From positions 195,701,658 to 195,765,657 of the forward strand of contig NC_057796.1 of NCBI RefSeq assembly GCF_018294505.1: a stretch of DNA of 64,000 nt, written 5' to 3'. The notes below the pieces were generated by a model. The model was not told the origin of the DNA, did not search any database, and saw only the letters and a list, made by a program, of their open reading frames with translations. Shown here piece by piece: positions 44,890 to 57,520 of this stretch (its first letter is position 1; the number at the start of each line of letters is the position of its first letter). This DNA comes from Triticum aestivum. Its lineage: Eukaryota > Streptophyta > Magnoliopsida > Poales > Poaceae. Made by a program: the position numbers and the translations under genes.

Positions 44890-46463
44890 TGATACGTCTC
44901 CAACGTATCTATAATTTTTGATTTCTCCATCCTATATTATATTCTGTTTTGGAAATTATTGGGCTTTATTATACATTCTTATATTTTTTTGGGACTAACC
45001 TATTAACCGGAGGCCTAGCCCAGAATTGTTGTTTTTTGCCTATTTCAGAGTTTCGCAGAAAAAGAATATCAAACGGAGTCCAAACGGAATGAAACCTTCG
45101 GGAACGTGATTTTCGGAATGAACGTGATCCAGAGGACTTGGACCCTACGTCAAGACATCAACCAGGAAGCCACGAGGTAGGGGGCGCGCCCACCCCCCTG
45201 GGCGCGCCCTCCACCCTCGTGGGCCCCACGTTGCTCCACCGACGTACTTCTTCTGCCTATATATAACTATGTACCCCCAAACTACCAGATACGAAGCCAA
45301 AAACCTAATTCCACCGCCGCAACCTTCTGTACCCGTGAGATCCCATCTTGGGGCCTGTTCCGGAGCTCCGCCGGAGGGGGCATCGATCACGGAGGGCTTC
45401 TACATCAACACCATAGCCTCTCCGATGATCTGTGAGTAGTTTACCTCAGACCTTCGGGTCCATAGTTATTAGCTAGATGGCTTCTTCTCTCTTTTTGGAT
45501 CTCAATACAATGTTCTCCCCCTCTCTCGTGGAGATCTATTCGATGTAATCTTCTTTTGCGGTGTGTTTGTTGAGACCAATGAATTGTGGGTTTATGATCA
45601 AGTTTATCTATGAACAATATTTGAATCTTCTGAATTCTTTTATGTATGATTGGTTATCTTTGCAAGTCTCTTCGAATTATCAGTTTGGTTTGGCCTACTA
45701 GATTGATCTTTCTTGCAATGGGAGAAGTGCTTAGCTTTGGGTTCAATCTTGCGGTGTCCTTTCCCAGTGACAGTAGGGGCAGCAAGGCACGTATTGTATT
45801 GTTGCCATCGAGGATAACAATATGGGGTTTATATCATATTGCATGAATTTATCCCTCTACATCATGTCATCTTGCTTAAAGCGTTACTCTGTTCTTATGA
45901 ACTTAATACTCTAGATGCATGCTGGATAGCGGTCGATGTGTGGAGTAATAGTAGTAGATGCAGGCAGGAGTCGGTCTACTTGTCTCGGACGTGATGCCTA
46001 TATACATGATCATACCTAGATATTCTCATAATTATGCTCAATTCTATCAATTGCTCAATAGTAATTTGTTCACCCACCGTAAATACTTATGCTCTTGAGA
46101 GAAGCCACTAGTGAAACCTATGGCCCCGGGGTCTATTTTCCATCATATTAATCTCCCGACAACAAGCTATTTCTAGCGCTGTTTTTATTTTACTTTCTTT
46201 GTTTTGCATCTTTATCATAAAAATACCAAAAATATTATCATATCTACCAGATCACTCTCGTAAGTGACTGTGTAGGGATTGACAACTCCTTATCGCGTTG
46301 GTTGCGAGGATTTATTTGTTTGTGTAGGTGCGAGGGACTCGTGCGTGGCCTCCTACTGGATTGATACCTTGGTTCTAAAAAACTGTGGGGAATACTTACG
46401 CTACTTTGCTGCATCACCCTTTCCTCTTCAAGGGAAAACCAACGCAGTGCTCAAGAGGTAGCA
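44890..46463 (+). repeat. 5' LTR of the AACAG element
   Basis: TG...CA, with a GC-rich stretch GGCGCGCCCACCCCCCTGGG followed by a CCTATATATAAC TATA box at about 45256. Confidence 0.95.
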
Positions 46464-46474
46464 AGAAGGATTTC

Positions 46475-46492
46475 TGGCGCCATTGCCGGGGA
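46475..46492 (+). promoter_or_regulatory. Primer binding site, tRNA-Asp type
   Basis: TGGCGCCATTGCCGGGGA is the complement of the plant tRNA-Asp(GUC) 3' end with one mismatch, 11 bases inside the 5' LTR border. Confidence 0.85.
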
Positions 46493-46653
46493 GTCTATGC
46501 AAAGGTCAACATACCAAGTACCCATCACAAACCCTTATCTCCCGCATTACATTATTTGCCATTTGCCTCTCGTTTTCCTCTCCCCCACTTCACCCTTGCC
46601 ATTTTATTCGCCCTCTCTTTTTCGTTCGCTTCTTTTTCACCTGCTTTGTCGTT

Positions 46654-47460
46654 ATGGCTAGTCCTCTATGTTCTCCGTTGTCTCCCGAGAATGAAGTTCT
46701 AAATTTTAAGCAAAGGGAGGGAGAAAATCTAAAAGACGCTTGGTATTTGCAATGCTCAAAATAGATCTACCAGGAAGCAATCTACTTCCGTTCTTCTCCG
46801 CAATTTTTATGTAGGTGCTACTCCTTGGTACAGATATATCCTTGATACCATTACCGGAGGCAATTTCTTGGGTAGCCATACTTTTGATTCTTATAATGCT
46901 ATGATAGATTTGTTTGGCTCACCACCTCTTTTGGTTAATGGAACTATGTTAACTTTGGAGCATGTAATGCAAAGACTTGAAATTATTGAAAATAAAGTTG
47001 CTACCGTAGAGTTAATTGAAAATTTGGATAAAAAAGATCCACAACCAAATTACCCAATATGGCTCTAAGGTAGGAGTCACTTTGAAAAATATTAAGGAGA
47101 AGGAACCCATAGTTAATGAAAGAATAAATCAGGATTCCACTAGAATCGATAAACTAGAGGGTATCATTACCAACTTGGGAACCGCCTTTTCTTCCGTAAA
47201 GAATACTCCAAGTGCTCCAACTAAAATTTCCAAGCTTATGTATGTTCCTAAAAATAAGGGTGAATCCTCTAGTAAGGAAACTGCGGATCTCAAATCTATA
47301 AGTATTCATCCCAATCTTTTTGCTATCATTAAGGAACCATTTGCTACAAATGAATTTTGCGGAATGTGCCTAGAAGTTTGATAATTAATAAAAAGAAAGA
47401 AACTCCTAAGGGTGATAGATGTCTCATTGAAGAATTGCCTACCAAAGATGGCAATACCTA
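46654..47460 (+). pseudogene. Degenerate Gag region of the AACAG element
   Basis: The ATG at 46654 reads MASPLCSPLSPENEVLNFK then EGENLKDAWY. Further frames give GSHTFDSYNAMIDLFGSPPL, EHVMQRLEIIENKV and KISKLMYVPKNKGESS. These are in different frames, so the ancestral gag-like ORF is broken by several indels. No protease or RT follows. It ends near GGCGTTAAACGATGGCGC (47490), a conserved-looking non-coding block. Confidence 0.6.
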
Positions 47461-47479
47461 GATCTATCCTTGCTATTAT

Positions 47480-50271
47480 GCCTAGCTAGGGGCGTTAAAC
47501 GATGGCGCTTGTTGGGAGGCAACCCAATTTTATTTTTAGTTTTTTTGCTTTTTGCTTCTGTGTAGGAATAAATCTTTGATCTAGCCTCTAGTTAGATGTG
47601 TTTTTATGTTTTAATTAGTGTTTGTGCCAAGTTTAACCTATAGGATCTTCTTGGATGATAGTTATTTGATTCTGCAGAAAATTCCAGAAACTTTCTGTTC
47701 ACGAAAACAATTGTTAAAAATCACCAGAACGTGATAAAATATTGATTCCAATTGCTGCTGATCAATAGAAATTTTTTCCAGGTCTTCCTATTTTGGTTGA
47801 ATTTTTGGAGTTCCAGAAGTTTGCGTTAGTTACAGATTACTACAGACTGTTCTGTTTTTGACAGATTCTGTTTTTCGTGTGTTGTTTGCTTATTTTGATG
47901 AATCTATGGCTAGTAAAATAGTTTATAAACCATAGAGAAGTTGGAATAAAGTAGGTTTAACACCAATATAAATAAAGAATGAGTTCATTACTGTACCTTG
48001 AAGTGTTCTTTTGTTTTCTTTCGCTAACGGAGCTCACGAGATTTTCTGCTGAGTTTTGTGTTCTGAAGTTTTCAAGTTTTGGGTAAAAGATTTGATGGAT
48101 TATGGAACAAGGAGTGGCAAGAGCCTAAGCTTGGGGATACCCATGGCACCCCCAAGATAATCTAAGGACACCTAAAAGCCAAAGCTTGGGGATGCCCCGG
48201 AAGGCATCCCCTCTTTCGTCTACTTCCATCGGTAACTTTACTTGGAGCTATATTTTTATTCACCACATGATATGTGTTTTGCTTGGAGCGTCTTGTATTA
48301 TTTGAGTCTTTGCTTTTTAGTTTACCACAATCATCTTTGCTGTACACACCTTTTGAGAGAGACACACATGATTCGGAAATTATTAGAATACTCTATGTGC
48401 TTCACTTATATCTTTTGAGCTATATAGTTTTTGCTCTAGTACTTCGCTTATATCTTTTTAGAGCACGGTGGTGGATTTGTTTTATAGAAACTATTATTCT
48501 CTCATGCTTCACTTAGATTATTTTGAGAGTATTAAAATAGCATGGTAATTTGCTTAAATAATCCTAATATGCTAGGTATTCAAGATTAGTAAAAACTTTC
48601 TTATGAGTGTGTTGAATACTAAGAGAAGTTTGATGCTTGATGATTGTTTTGAGACATGCAGGTAGTGATGTCAAAGTTGTGCTAGTTGAGTAGTTGTGAA
48701 TTTGAGAAATATTTGTGTTGAAGTTTGCAAGTCCCGTAGCATGCACGTATGGTAAACGTTATGTAACAAATTTGAAACATGAGGTGTTCTTTGATTGTCC
48801 TCCTTATGAGTGGCGGTCGGGGACGAGCGATGGTCTTTTCCTACCAATCTATCCCCCTAGGAGCATGCGCGTAGTGCTTGGTTTTTGATGACTTGTAGAT
48901 TTTTGCAATAAGTATGTGAGTTCTTTATGACTAATGTTGAGTCCATGGATTATACGCACTCTCACCTTTCCATCATTGCTAGCCTCTTCGGTACCGTGCA
49001 TTGCCCTTTCTCACATTGAGAGTTAGTGCAAACTTCACCGGTGCATCCAAACCCCGTGATATGATACACTCTTTCACACATAAACCTCCTTATATCTTCC
49101 TCAAAACAGCCACCATACCTACCTATTATGGCATCTCCATAGCCATTCCGAGATATATTGCCATGCAACTTTCCACCGTTCCATTTATCATGACACGTTC
49201 ATCATTGTCATGTTGCTTTGCATGATCATGTAGTTGACATAGTATTTGTGGCAAAGCCACCGTTCATAATTCTTTCATACATGTCACTCTTGGTTCATTG
49301 CATATCCCGGTACACCGCCGGAGGCATTCATATAGAGTCATACTTTGTTCTAGTATCGAGTTGTAAATAAATAAAAGTGTGATGATCATCATTTTCTAGA
49401 GCATTGTCCCAAGTGAGGAATAAAAAAAAGAGAAAGGCCATAAAAAAAAAGAAGGCCCAAAAAAAGAGAAAAAAAAGAGAAGGGACAATGCTACTATCCT
49501 TTTTCCACACTTGTGCTTCAAAGTAGCACCATGATCTTCATGATAGAGAGTCTCTTGTTTTGTCACTTTCATATACTAGTGGGAATTTTTCATTATAGAA
49601 CTTGGCTTGTATATTCCAACGATGGGCTTCCTCAAATGCCCTAGGTCTTCGTGAGCAAGCAAGTTGGATGCACACCCACTTAGTTTCTTTTGTTGAGCTT
49701 TCATATATTTATAGCTCTAGTGCATCCGTTGCATGGCAATCCCTACTCCTTGCATTAACATCAATCGATGGGCATCTCCATAGCTCATTGATTAGCCTCG
49801 TTGATGTGAGACTTTCTCCTTTTTGTCTTCTCCACATAACCCCCATCATTATACTCTATTCCACCCATAGTGCTATATCCATGGCTCACGCTCATGTATT
49901 GCGTGAAGGTTGAAAAAGTTTGAGATTACTAAAGTATGAAACAATTGCTTGGCTTGTCATCGGGGTTGTGCATGATGAGAGCATTCTTGTGTGACGAAAA
50001 TGGAGCATGACTAAACTATATGATTTTGTAGGGATGAACTTTCTTTGGCCATGTTATTTTGAGAGGACATAATTGCTTAGTTAGTATGCTTGAAGCATTA
50101 TTATTTTTATGTCAATATTGAACTTTTATCTTGAATCTTTAGGATCTGAATATTCATACCACAATTAAGAAGAATTACATTTAAATTATGCCAAGTAGCA
50201 TTCCGCATCAAAAAATTTGTTTTTATCATTTACCTACTCGAGGACGAGCAGGAATTAAGCTTGGGGATGCT
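47480..50271. other. Non-coding internal region of the AACAG element
   Basis: Contains GTTGGGAGGCAACCC (47511), two CTTGGGGATRCCC phrases (48131, 48186) that resemble the polypurine zone, and AAAAAAGAGAAAA runs (49426-49480). Small ORFs have no domain. No gene. Confidence 0.75.
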
Positions 50272-51877
50272 TGATACGTCTCCAACGTATCTATAATTTT
50301 TGATTGCTCCATGCTATATTATATTTTGTTTTGGAAATTATTGGGCTTTATTATACACTTTTATATTATTTTTGGGACTAACCTATTAACCGGAGGCCCA
50401 ACCCAGAATTGCTGTTTTTTTGCCTATTTCAGAGTTTCGTAAAAAAAGAATATCAAACGGAGTCCAAACGGAATGAAACCTTCGGGAACGTGATTTTTGG
50501 AACGAACGTGATCCAGAGGACTTGGACCCTACATCAAGACATCAACCAGGAAGCCATGAGGTAGGGGGCGCGCCCACCCCCTGGGCGCGCCCTCCACCCT
50601 CGTGGGCCCCACGTTGCTCCACCGACGTACTTCTTCCTCCTATATATACCTACATACCCCCAAACTACCAGATACGGAGCCAAAAACCTAATTCCACCGC
50701 CGCAACCTTCTGTACCCATGAGATCCCATTTTGGGGCCTGTTCCGGAGCTCCGCCGGAGGGGGCATCGATCACGGAGGGCTTCTACATCAACACCATAGC
50801 CTCTCCGATGATGTGTGAGTAGTTTACCTCAGACCTTCGGGTCCATAGTTATTAGCTAGATGGCTTCTTCTCTTTTTTTGACTATAGCTTCTTCTCTCTT
50901 TTTGGATCTCAATACAATGTTCTCCCCCTCTCTCGTGGAGATCTATTCGATGTAATATTCTTTTGCGGTGTGTTTGTTGAGACCGATGAATTGTGGGTTT
51001 ATGATCAAGTTTATCTATGAACAATATTTGAATCTTCTGAATTCTTTTATGTATGATTGGTTATCTTTGCAAGTCTCTTCGAATTATCAGTTTGGTTTGG
51101 CCTACTAGATTGATCTTTCTTGCAATGGGAGAAGTGCTTAGCTTTGGGTTCAATCTTGCGGTGTCCTTTCCCAGTGACAGTAGGGGCAGCAAGGCACGTA
51201 TTGTATTGTTGCCATCGAGGATAACAATATGGGGTTTATATCATATTGCATGAATTTATCCCTCTACATCATGTCATCTTGCTTAAAGCGTTACTCTGTT
51301 CTTATGAACTTAATACTCTAGATGCATGCTGGATAGCGGTCGATGTGTGGAGTAATAGTAGTAGATGCAGGCAGGAGTCGGTCTACTTGTCTCGGACGTG
51401 ATGCCTATATACATGATCATACCTAGATATTCTCATAATTATGCTCAATTCTGTCAATTGCTCAACAGTAATTTGTTCACCCACCGTAAATACTTATGCT
51501 CTTGAGAGAAGCCACTAGTGAAACCAATGGCCCCGGGGTCTATTTTCCATCATATTAATCTCCGGACAACAAGCTATTTCTAGCGCCGTTTTTATTTTAC
51601 TTTCTTTGTTTTGCATCTTTATCATAAAAATACCAAAAATATTATATTATCATATCTATCAGATCTCACTCTCGTAAGTGACGGTGTAGGGATTGACAAC
51701 CCCTTATCGCATTGGTTGCGAGGATTTATTTGTTTGTGTAGGTGCGAGGGACTCGTGCGTGGCCTCCTACTGGATTGATACCTTGGTTCTCAAAAACTGA
51801 AGGAAATACTTACGCTACTTTGCTGCATCACCCTTTCCTCTTCAAGGGAAAACCAACGCAGTGCTCAAGAGGTAGCA
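50272..51877 (+). repeat. 3' LTR of the AACAG element
   Basis: Collinear with the 5' LTR, with an additional CTTCTTCTC-flanked 24-bp direct duplication. It is preceded by AAGCTTGGGGATGCT, the likely polypurine tract. Confidence 0.95.
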
Positions 51878-51882
51878 AACAG

Positions 51883-52500
51883 TATCCCGTGGAGTCACGT
51901 TTTGCGGTACGCCACACCCCTCCCGATGAACAGGACCCTCGTTTCGACCGTAGCGCTCCAACACAAGTCCGTTTCCTCCGTTTTGCGGTACGCCACACCC
52001 GTCCCGATCAACAGGACCCTCGTTTCGACCGTATGAGGTCCGTTTCCTCCGTTTTGCGGTACGCCAGACCCCTCCCGATGAATAGGATCCCTTTTCAAAC
52101 GTGGTCGGTCGAACACAAGGCCATTTCCTCCGTTCTGCGGTACACCAGGCCTCGTTTCCATCGGCTGTTTCGTCCAAGCCGGTTGTCTCCCACGCGTTCC
52201 GTTTCCTCCCGATGAACACGACGCATTCCGTTGCCTCCCCATGAACACGACGATGACGCTGTTTCTCCGTTCCGACCCAGCCATGTACACGAGCCCTGGC
52301 CGTACGTACGTGCGAGTAGGCGTTCAAGACCCCGCCCGTATGTACATACGTGGACGTATTTACTTTCTTGCACCCTGGCCGCTGTATGTACGTGTACATG
52401 CTATGTGCGCGCCTCTACTACGACACATGCGCGCCTCTACATCGACCAGTATGTACGTACACGTTCGCGACCAGAATGACAACACTACGTACGCTTCGAC
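51883..52500. repeat. Continuation of CACTA-type DNA, about 80-bp repeats
   Basis: TTTTGCGGTACGCCA...CCCGATGAACAGGACCCTCG recurs at about 51899, 51980 and 52052, with diverged copies to 52215. The GATGAACAGGACCC words match those left of the LTR element, showing both sides were contiguous. TACGTAC-rich stretches follow. Confidence 0.7.
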
Positions 52501-52504
52501 CAGG

Positions 52505-55460
52505 TGGGTCCCGACTGTCAGGCACTTCCTTGCGTGCGAAGATGTAGCTGGTGGGTCCCAGCAGTCAGGGGGGAACATTTTTTCGCGAAATACGGTGGCC
52601 CGTCCGGTGAGTCCCCGCTGTCAGGTGGAGGAATAATTATTTTGCGCGTAATAAGGAGGCACTTCCTTCCTACGGCCGTGGACCCAGCTGTCAGCCTCTC
52701 CACGTACAGTCCACGTCTGATGGAAGCCGTTCCTTAACCACGTTGACCACGCCGCGCCGAGAGCACCAGGGCGGTGGACGACGACGAGGCCTAGGAAGGG
52801 GACGACGCGGAGCCGGGGAAGACGCGGCAGTGGATGCCCACGCGTAGAGGAGTATGAGGGTTCACTGGTTCGCTGCGGTGTGAGGCTGCCGTCGCCGCAG
52901 AATAACAGGGGTTGTGGGTGAGTAGAGGGATGGCCTGGCCAGCGGTGGGAGTAGTAGGGGGCGGTGTGGCCTCCGCCGCATCGTAGCCGGCCACGAGAGG
53001 CAGGAGCACGAGGCACGACCGGCGCTGGTTTGGGCGGCTGGAGCAAGAAGACCAGAGGTTGAAGAAGCACTACGGCCGTTGGATGGACATCGTACAGTCA
53101 CTGGAGCTAGAATCGTGCATATTGACTAAGTTGACGAAGCCCTCCGTCCCCGTCAACTTAGTAGGCCCACAAGTCAGCCTGCCACTATACTGGGTCCCAG
53201 CTAGCAGGGGGGAGTATTCGTTTTTTTGTGCGTAATAAAGAGGCACTTCCTTGCGTGCGAAGATATAGCTGGTGGGTCCAAGCTGTCAGCGGTGGTAACA
53301 TTTTTTTCGCAAAATACAGAGGCCCTTTCGGTGGGTCCCAGATTTCAGGTGGAGGAATCATTATTTTGCGCGTAATAAGGAGGCATTTCCTTGCGTGCGG
53401 CCGTGGACCCAGCTGTCAGCCTCTCCACGTACAGTCCACTTCAGATGCATGTCGGTCGTTGACCACGTAGACCAGGCCGCGCCGAGAGCACTAGGGCGGT
53501 GGACGACGGCGAGGCCTAGGAAGGGAACGACATGGAGGCAGGGAAGACTGGGCAGTTGTTTCCCACGCGGAGGGGAGTACGACTGTACGAGGGTTTACCG
53601 GTTCGTCTGCCGTCGCCGGAGAATAACAGCAGGTGTGGGTGAGTAGAGGGATGGCTAGGCCAGCGATGGAAGTACGATGGGGCGGTGAGGCCTGCGCGGC
53701 AGCACAGCCGGCCGCGGGGAGGAGGGAGCAGGCAGTCCCGCCGGCGCTTGTTTGAGCGGCTGGAGCAGGAAGAGCAGAGATTGAAGAAGCACGACGGCCG
53801 TTGGATGGAAATCCAACAGTCACTGCTTGTGCGTCAACCTTTTTTTAGAAAAGCCTCAAATCTGTGGAAAACAGCATACAACCCATCTGCCATTATTTCT
53901 AACAATTTACAGCCCATTTGCTAATTCTTAAGGCTTTTTGGAGCCCATATTCTTTTTGTTAGCATTACAACACATATTGTGGCCACGGTTAAAAAATTAT
54001 ACGGAATTTTGCATATTTCGGTGCGGTCCAAACTGTTTTTAATCCCGAAATTTCGAGTCACATTCAAACTGATTTTAAAAATAAATGTATATCAATATAA
54101 AATCCAACAAATTGTCCACGCATAAAAATCAATGCAATTTAAAATCTCAAAATGAAAAAAAGAAATTTGAAACTAATTGTCGGTTTGATGTGTTTTAAAA
54201 ATGTACAGCCCATTTCTCATTACTGATAGGCCATTTTCTCAGCCAGCCGAATGAAGCTCTCGTCGTCTTGAAAGATTTGCAGCCCAACATGCTTGACAAA
54301 GCGACTTACTTGGCAAATCACAAAAAAACTGGACAGTGGCCGTGGACCCAGCTGCGGCCGTGGACCCAGCTGTCAGCCTCTCCACGTACAGTACTCTTCG
54401 ATGGAAGTCGGTCTTTGACCACATTGACCACGCCGCGCCGAGAGCACCAAGGCAGTGGACGACGGCGAGGCCTAGGAAGGGGATGACGCGGAGCCGGGGA
54501 AGACGCGGCAGTGGATGCCCATGCGGAGAGGAGTACGAGGGTTCACTGGTTCGGCTGCGGCGTGAGGCTGCCGTCGCCGCAGAATAACAGGGGGTGTGCG
54601 TGAGTAGAGGGATGCCCTGGCGAGCGGTGGGAGTAGTAGGGGGCGGTGAGGCCTCCGCGGCATCACAGCCGGCCACGGGTGGCAGGAGCACGCAGCACGA
54701 CCGGCGCTGCTTTGGGCGGCTGGAGCAAGAAGACCAGAGGTTGAAGAAGCACTATGGCCGTTGGATGGACATCATACGGTTACTGGAGCTAGAATCGTTC
54801 ATATTGACTAAGTTGACAAAGCCCTCCGTCCCCGTCAACTTAGTAGGCCCACAAGTCAGTCACCCACTATGGTGGGTCCCAGCTAGCAAGGGGTATTCAT
54901 TTTTTTGTGCGTAATAAGGAGGCACTTCCTTGCGTGTGAAGATATAGCTGGTGGGTCCGACCTGTCAGCGGGGGGAACATTTTTTTCACGAAATACAGAA
55001 GCCCTTCCCACGTGCAGTGCGTAATAAGGAGGAACTTTCCTTGCGTGCGACCATGGACCTCGTGGGTCCCAGCCGTCAGGCTCTCCACGTACAGTCCTCT
55101 TCCGATGACTCTCGTATGTTGACCACGCCGCGCCGAGCGCACCGAGGCGGTGGACGATGGCGAGGCCCCAGACTGGAACGACCCGGAGATGGGGAAGACG
55201 CGGCAGTGGAGTCGCAGACGGAGAGGAGTGGGAAACTTGACTGGTTCGGGTGCGGGGTGGGCCTACACTCGGCAGAGAATAACAGGAGGTGCGGAGTGGA
55301 GGGATGGCCTGGCCGTCGGCGGGGTAGCGTTTCGCTGAGGAGCGCCAAACAACGCCGCTGGACGCCGGAGGCTGGAGCAGGCGGTCCCGGTAGCGCTGGG
55401 GGAAGAAGACGAGAGATTGAAGAAGAATGCCGGCCGTTGGATGTAAATCCAACGCCTTCT
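52505..55460. repeat. GC-rich array, four units of about 0.7 kb
   Basis: The phrase CAGCTGTCAGCCTCTCCACG or its variant marks units at about 52684, 53409, 54367 and 55065. Other shared words are GGTGGGTCCCAGC, GGAGGCACTTCCTTGCGTGCG, GACCACGCCGCGCCGAG, AGAATAACAGG, GGCGGCTGGAGCARGAAGA and GGCCGTTGGATG. The second and third units are separated by a 450-bp AT-rich insert (53831-54330). Many open frames on both strands come from the GC-rich unit and carry no recognised domain. Confidence 0.8.
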
Positions 55461-56332
55461 TAGGCTTCGACCTACTGGCCCACATGTTAGCCAGTCCATT
55501 TGTTTTTTAGTCCATTTGGTGGGCTGGGTGAAACAATGATGTAGCATCTATGCAGCCCGTTTATATGTATGGTAGAATTTAAAGCCCATCTGCATTTTTC
55601 TCGAAATCCGCGGATTTGCTGGGCTGGGTGAAAATATCATGTTGGGCTAGACGGAGAAATGTTATAAAAACATAAACACATGATTGCACATCTATTACTG
55701 CATTGGTCAGTAAAATCTTTGCAAGCTTATGTACGCAATCACTAGGAGTTAACTTGCCAAGTTATATATAAACAATTATTATTATTATTTTGTAAGAACT
55801 TTCAACTTACGAAATAAAATATCATTTAAATTTGATGAGTTAATAGTACGTGGGGTATTATTATTATTTAGGCTAGACGTGGGACAGTTGAGTTGGTTCT
55901 AGGAAAAGTACTGGGAGAAAACTCAGTTTACATCGAAAAAGAAAGTGGGAGAAAATTCAGATATAGGATTAATGAAAACGAAAAATATAACTGAGTTGTA
56001 TAGGAAGAGGACGAAAGATTGAACAAAATAAAGAAATACAAATGGATAGGTGGTTGGTCCCATATGTCTGTGTACGAGACCTGCTGGGTCCACCCGAGGA
56101 GGGGAATATGTTGGGAGGAAGGAGATTCAAAGCACGACAGCCGAGTGAACTAGTTTTTTTAACGGACAAGTGAACTAGTTACATACATAAGCAAATAGCC
56201 ACTAAAAGAAGCAAACAGGTTAATGGGTTCGTAAAAGAAATATTTCGGACAAAACAGATAATTACGACACTTAGGCTAATGCATGAAACACTCAGATGAT
56301 AAAGGTGCTTATAAACAGATAAAGCACAACAT
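55461..56332. other. AT-rich tail region, no gene
   Basis: TGGGCTGGGTGAAA occurs twice (55522, 55620), and GTGAACTAGTT occurs twice at about 56144 and 56170. Nothing coding recognised. Confidence 0.5.
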
Positions 56333-57038
56333 CTAGACCTTCCTAGCACGCTTGATCATGATGCTGCGGCTGTCCGTGTACTCGTCGGTTACGGGAAGCA
56401 GACACGCCCTCATGTCCAAGATCTGTCTGTACATGTCGTAGCATGCGTATGCATCCTTGGCCGCGTAGGTTATGTAGGCTAGATTCAGAGGCACCTCCCA
56501 CGTGTTAAGGTCCTTGGTATCATAGTCTTCTGTCATGTTGGCGTATCAGGGGTCGATGATGGTCTCGGCGAGGTCAACCACGGAGTCCTTCTCCTGCCCG
56601 TTGCTGATGATCTTGTATTGCTTCTGGATGTCGACAAGCTTGTTGCACCAGATGGCCGAATCATCACGTTCTTCCTTCTCTCCACCGTAGCGAAGGTGCA
56701 GTCGGCGCTGCCGATGAAACGGGCGAATGCTCCAGAACCTCTGATGGCCCTACAGAAGTGGTAGATGAGAACCTCATCCCGCACACATACCTGGGTGACG
56801 GCGATCCGCTGGTCCCTGTCAGGAGATGAATGGATGGGCACAAGGTCTAGTCCTGCAACCTTGTGCTTTCTCGTCCTATAGGTACTGCTTGAACTCGGCG
56901 AGGCAGAGCTTCACCGAGTCCGGATCGTTGGTGTACATCACATTCAACTTGGTGCAGCCATAGGACTGAACGGCGAACTCAAAGGGGAACTCCTTGCTGA
57001 AGTCCATATCCAGCAGGCTCACCCCTCAGATCGCCATT
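56333..57038 (-). pseudogene. Werner-like 3'-5' exonuclease pseudogene
   Basis: On the minus strand ATG at 57038 is followed by a TGA at codon 4; an in-frame ATG at 57007 reads MDFSKEFPFEFAVQSYGCTK and then a TAG at about 56870. After frame changes come VAGLDLVPIHSS, IAVTQVCVRDEVLIYHFCRA and GSGAFARFIGSADCTFATVE. Further frames follow (IQKQYKIISNGQEKDSVVDL), a TGA at about 56553, and VPLNLAYITYAAKDAYACYD with MYRQILDMRA to the end. This is the plant DEDDy-type exonuclease fold related to the Werner exonuclease. The first motif, normally DxE, reads DLV, losing a metal ligand. The last motif keeps the YxxxD of AAKDAY. At least three frame or stop lesions make it dead. Confidence 0.85.
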
Positions 57039-57520
57039 GGAGTCTCTTCAAGTGAACGAGTGTGTAGGCGGCGTCAGCAGTTCGTTTTCCAGCTCTTGGG
57101 GAACTGGATTCAACAGTAAACCGAGTGTGTACAGGCGACAACAGTTACTACCCCTCCCTCGTCCACTCCACGCCCGGCAGAATATGCACCCTCGGCGCAT
57201 TCAAACGCCTCCATTAAGAAACCTACTCCGGCCACACGTCGGTTCACGAGCGGGTCTGTATTGGTACTGTAATAACAGGAGTTAGTGGTCACTTTACTTA
57301 AATTTAATTAGCTTTAATAGAAATTTATACCTTAAACAAGCAATGCATTGGCTCCTTCTATCAGTGCCACAGGATCAACATGCACAACAATTAGAATTAT
57401 TATTCTCAGGACGCACACGATCAGCACATTTGTCGCACTTCCACAAAGATAATACTACCAAGTTTGAACTGTTTGTTATGGTTGTTGTCCTCTGCATCAT
57501 CATGCCGTGTTTCCCAGATT
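57039..57520. other. Upstream flank of the exonuclease pseudogene, no gene seen
   Basis: No domain is recognised on either strand. The part next to 57038 could be the old promoter of the exonuclease gene. Confidence 0.35.

Larger units (their letters stand above)
44890..51877 (+). mobile_element. Complete LTR retrotransposon without pol, TSD AACAG
   Basis: LTRs at 44890-46463 (1574 bp) and 50272-51877 (1606 bp) start TGATACGTCTCCAACG and end AAGAGGTAGCA. AACAG lies at 44885-44889 and 51878-51882. It has a PBS and a degenerate Gag region, then about 2.8 kb of non-coding DNA to the 3' LTR. LTR differences are few apart from an extra 24-bp stretch in the 3' LTR at about 50866-50889. It is non-autonomous and young. 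The family resembles Sumaya/Sumana types from memory only. Confidence 0.95.

Noticed and set aside
44331..44930. 199-codon minus-strand ORF rich in Pro, Ser and Cys
   Set aside because: It spans degenerate GATGAACAG repeats and runs into the LTR at 44890. The composition comes from the repeat.
49328..49510. Hydrophobic 60-codon minus-strand ORF resembling a membrane peptide
   Set aside because: It reads through AAAAAGAGAAAA runs, which translate as Phe-rich sequence. It lies in the non-coding interior of an LTR element.
50534..50773. Small ORFs repeated at 45145-45390 and 50534-50773
   Set aside because: They are the same stretch of the two LTR copies read on the minus strand.
53228..53646. 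Overlapping plus-strand ORFs similar at 52504, 53228 and 54951
   Set aside because: The similarity is due to the 0.7-kb DNA repeat. The frames differ between units and no protein domain is seen.
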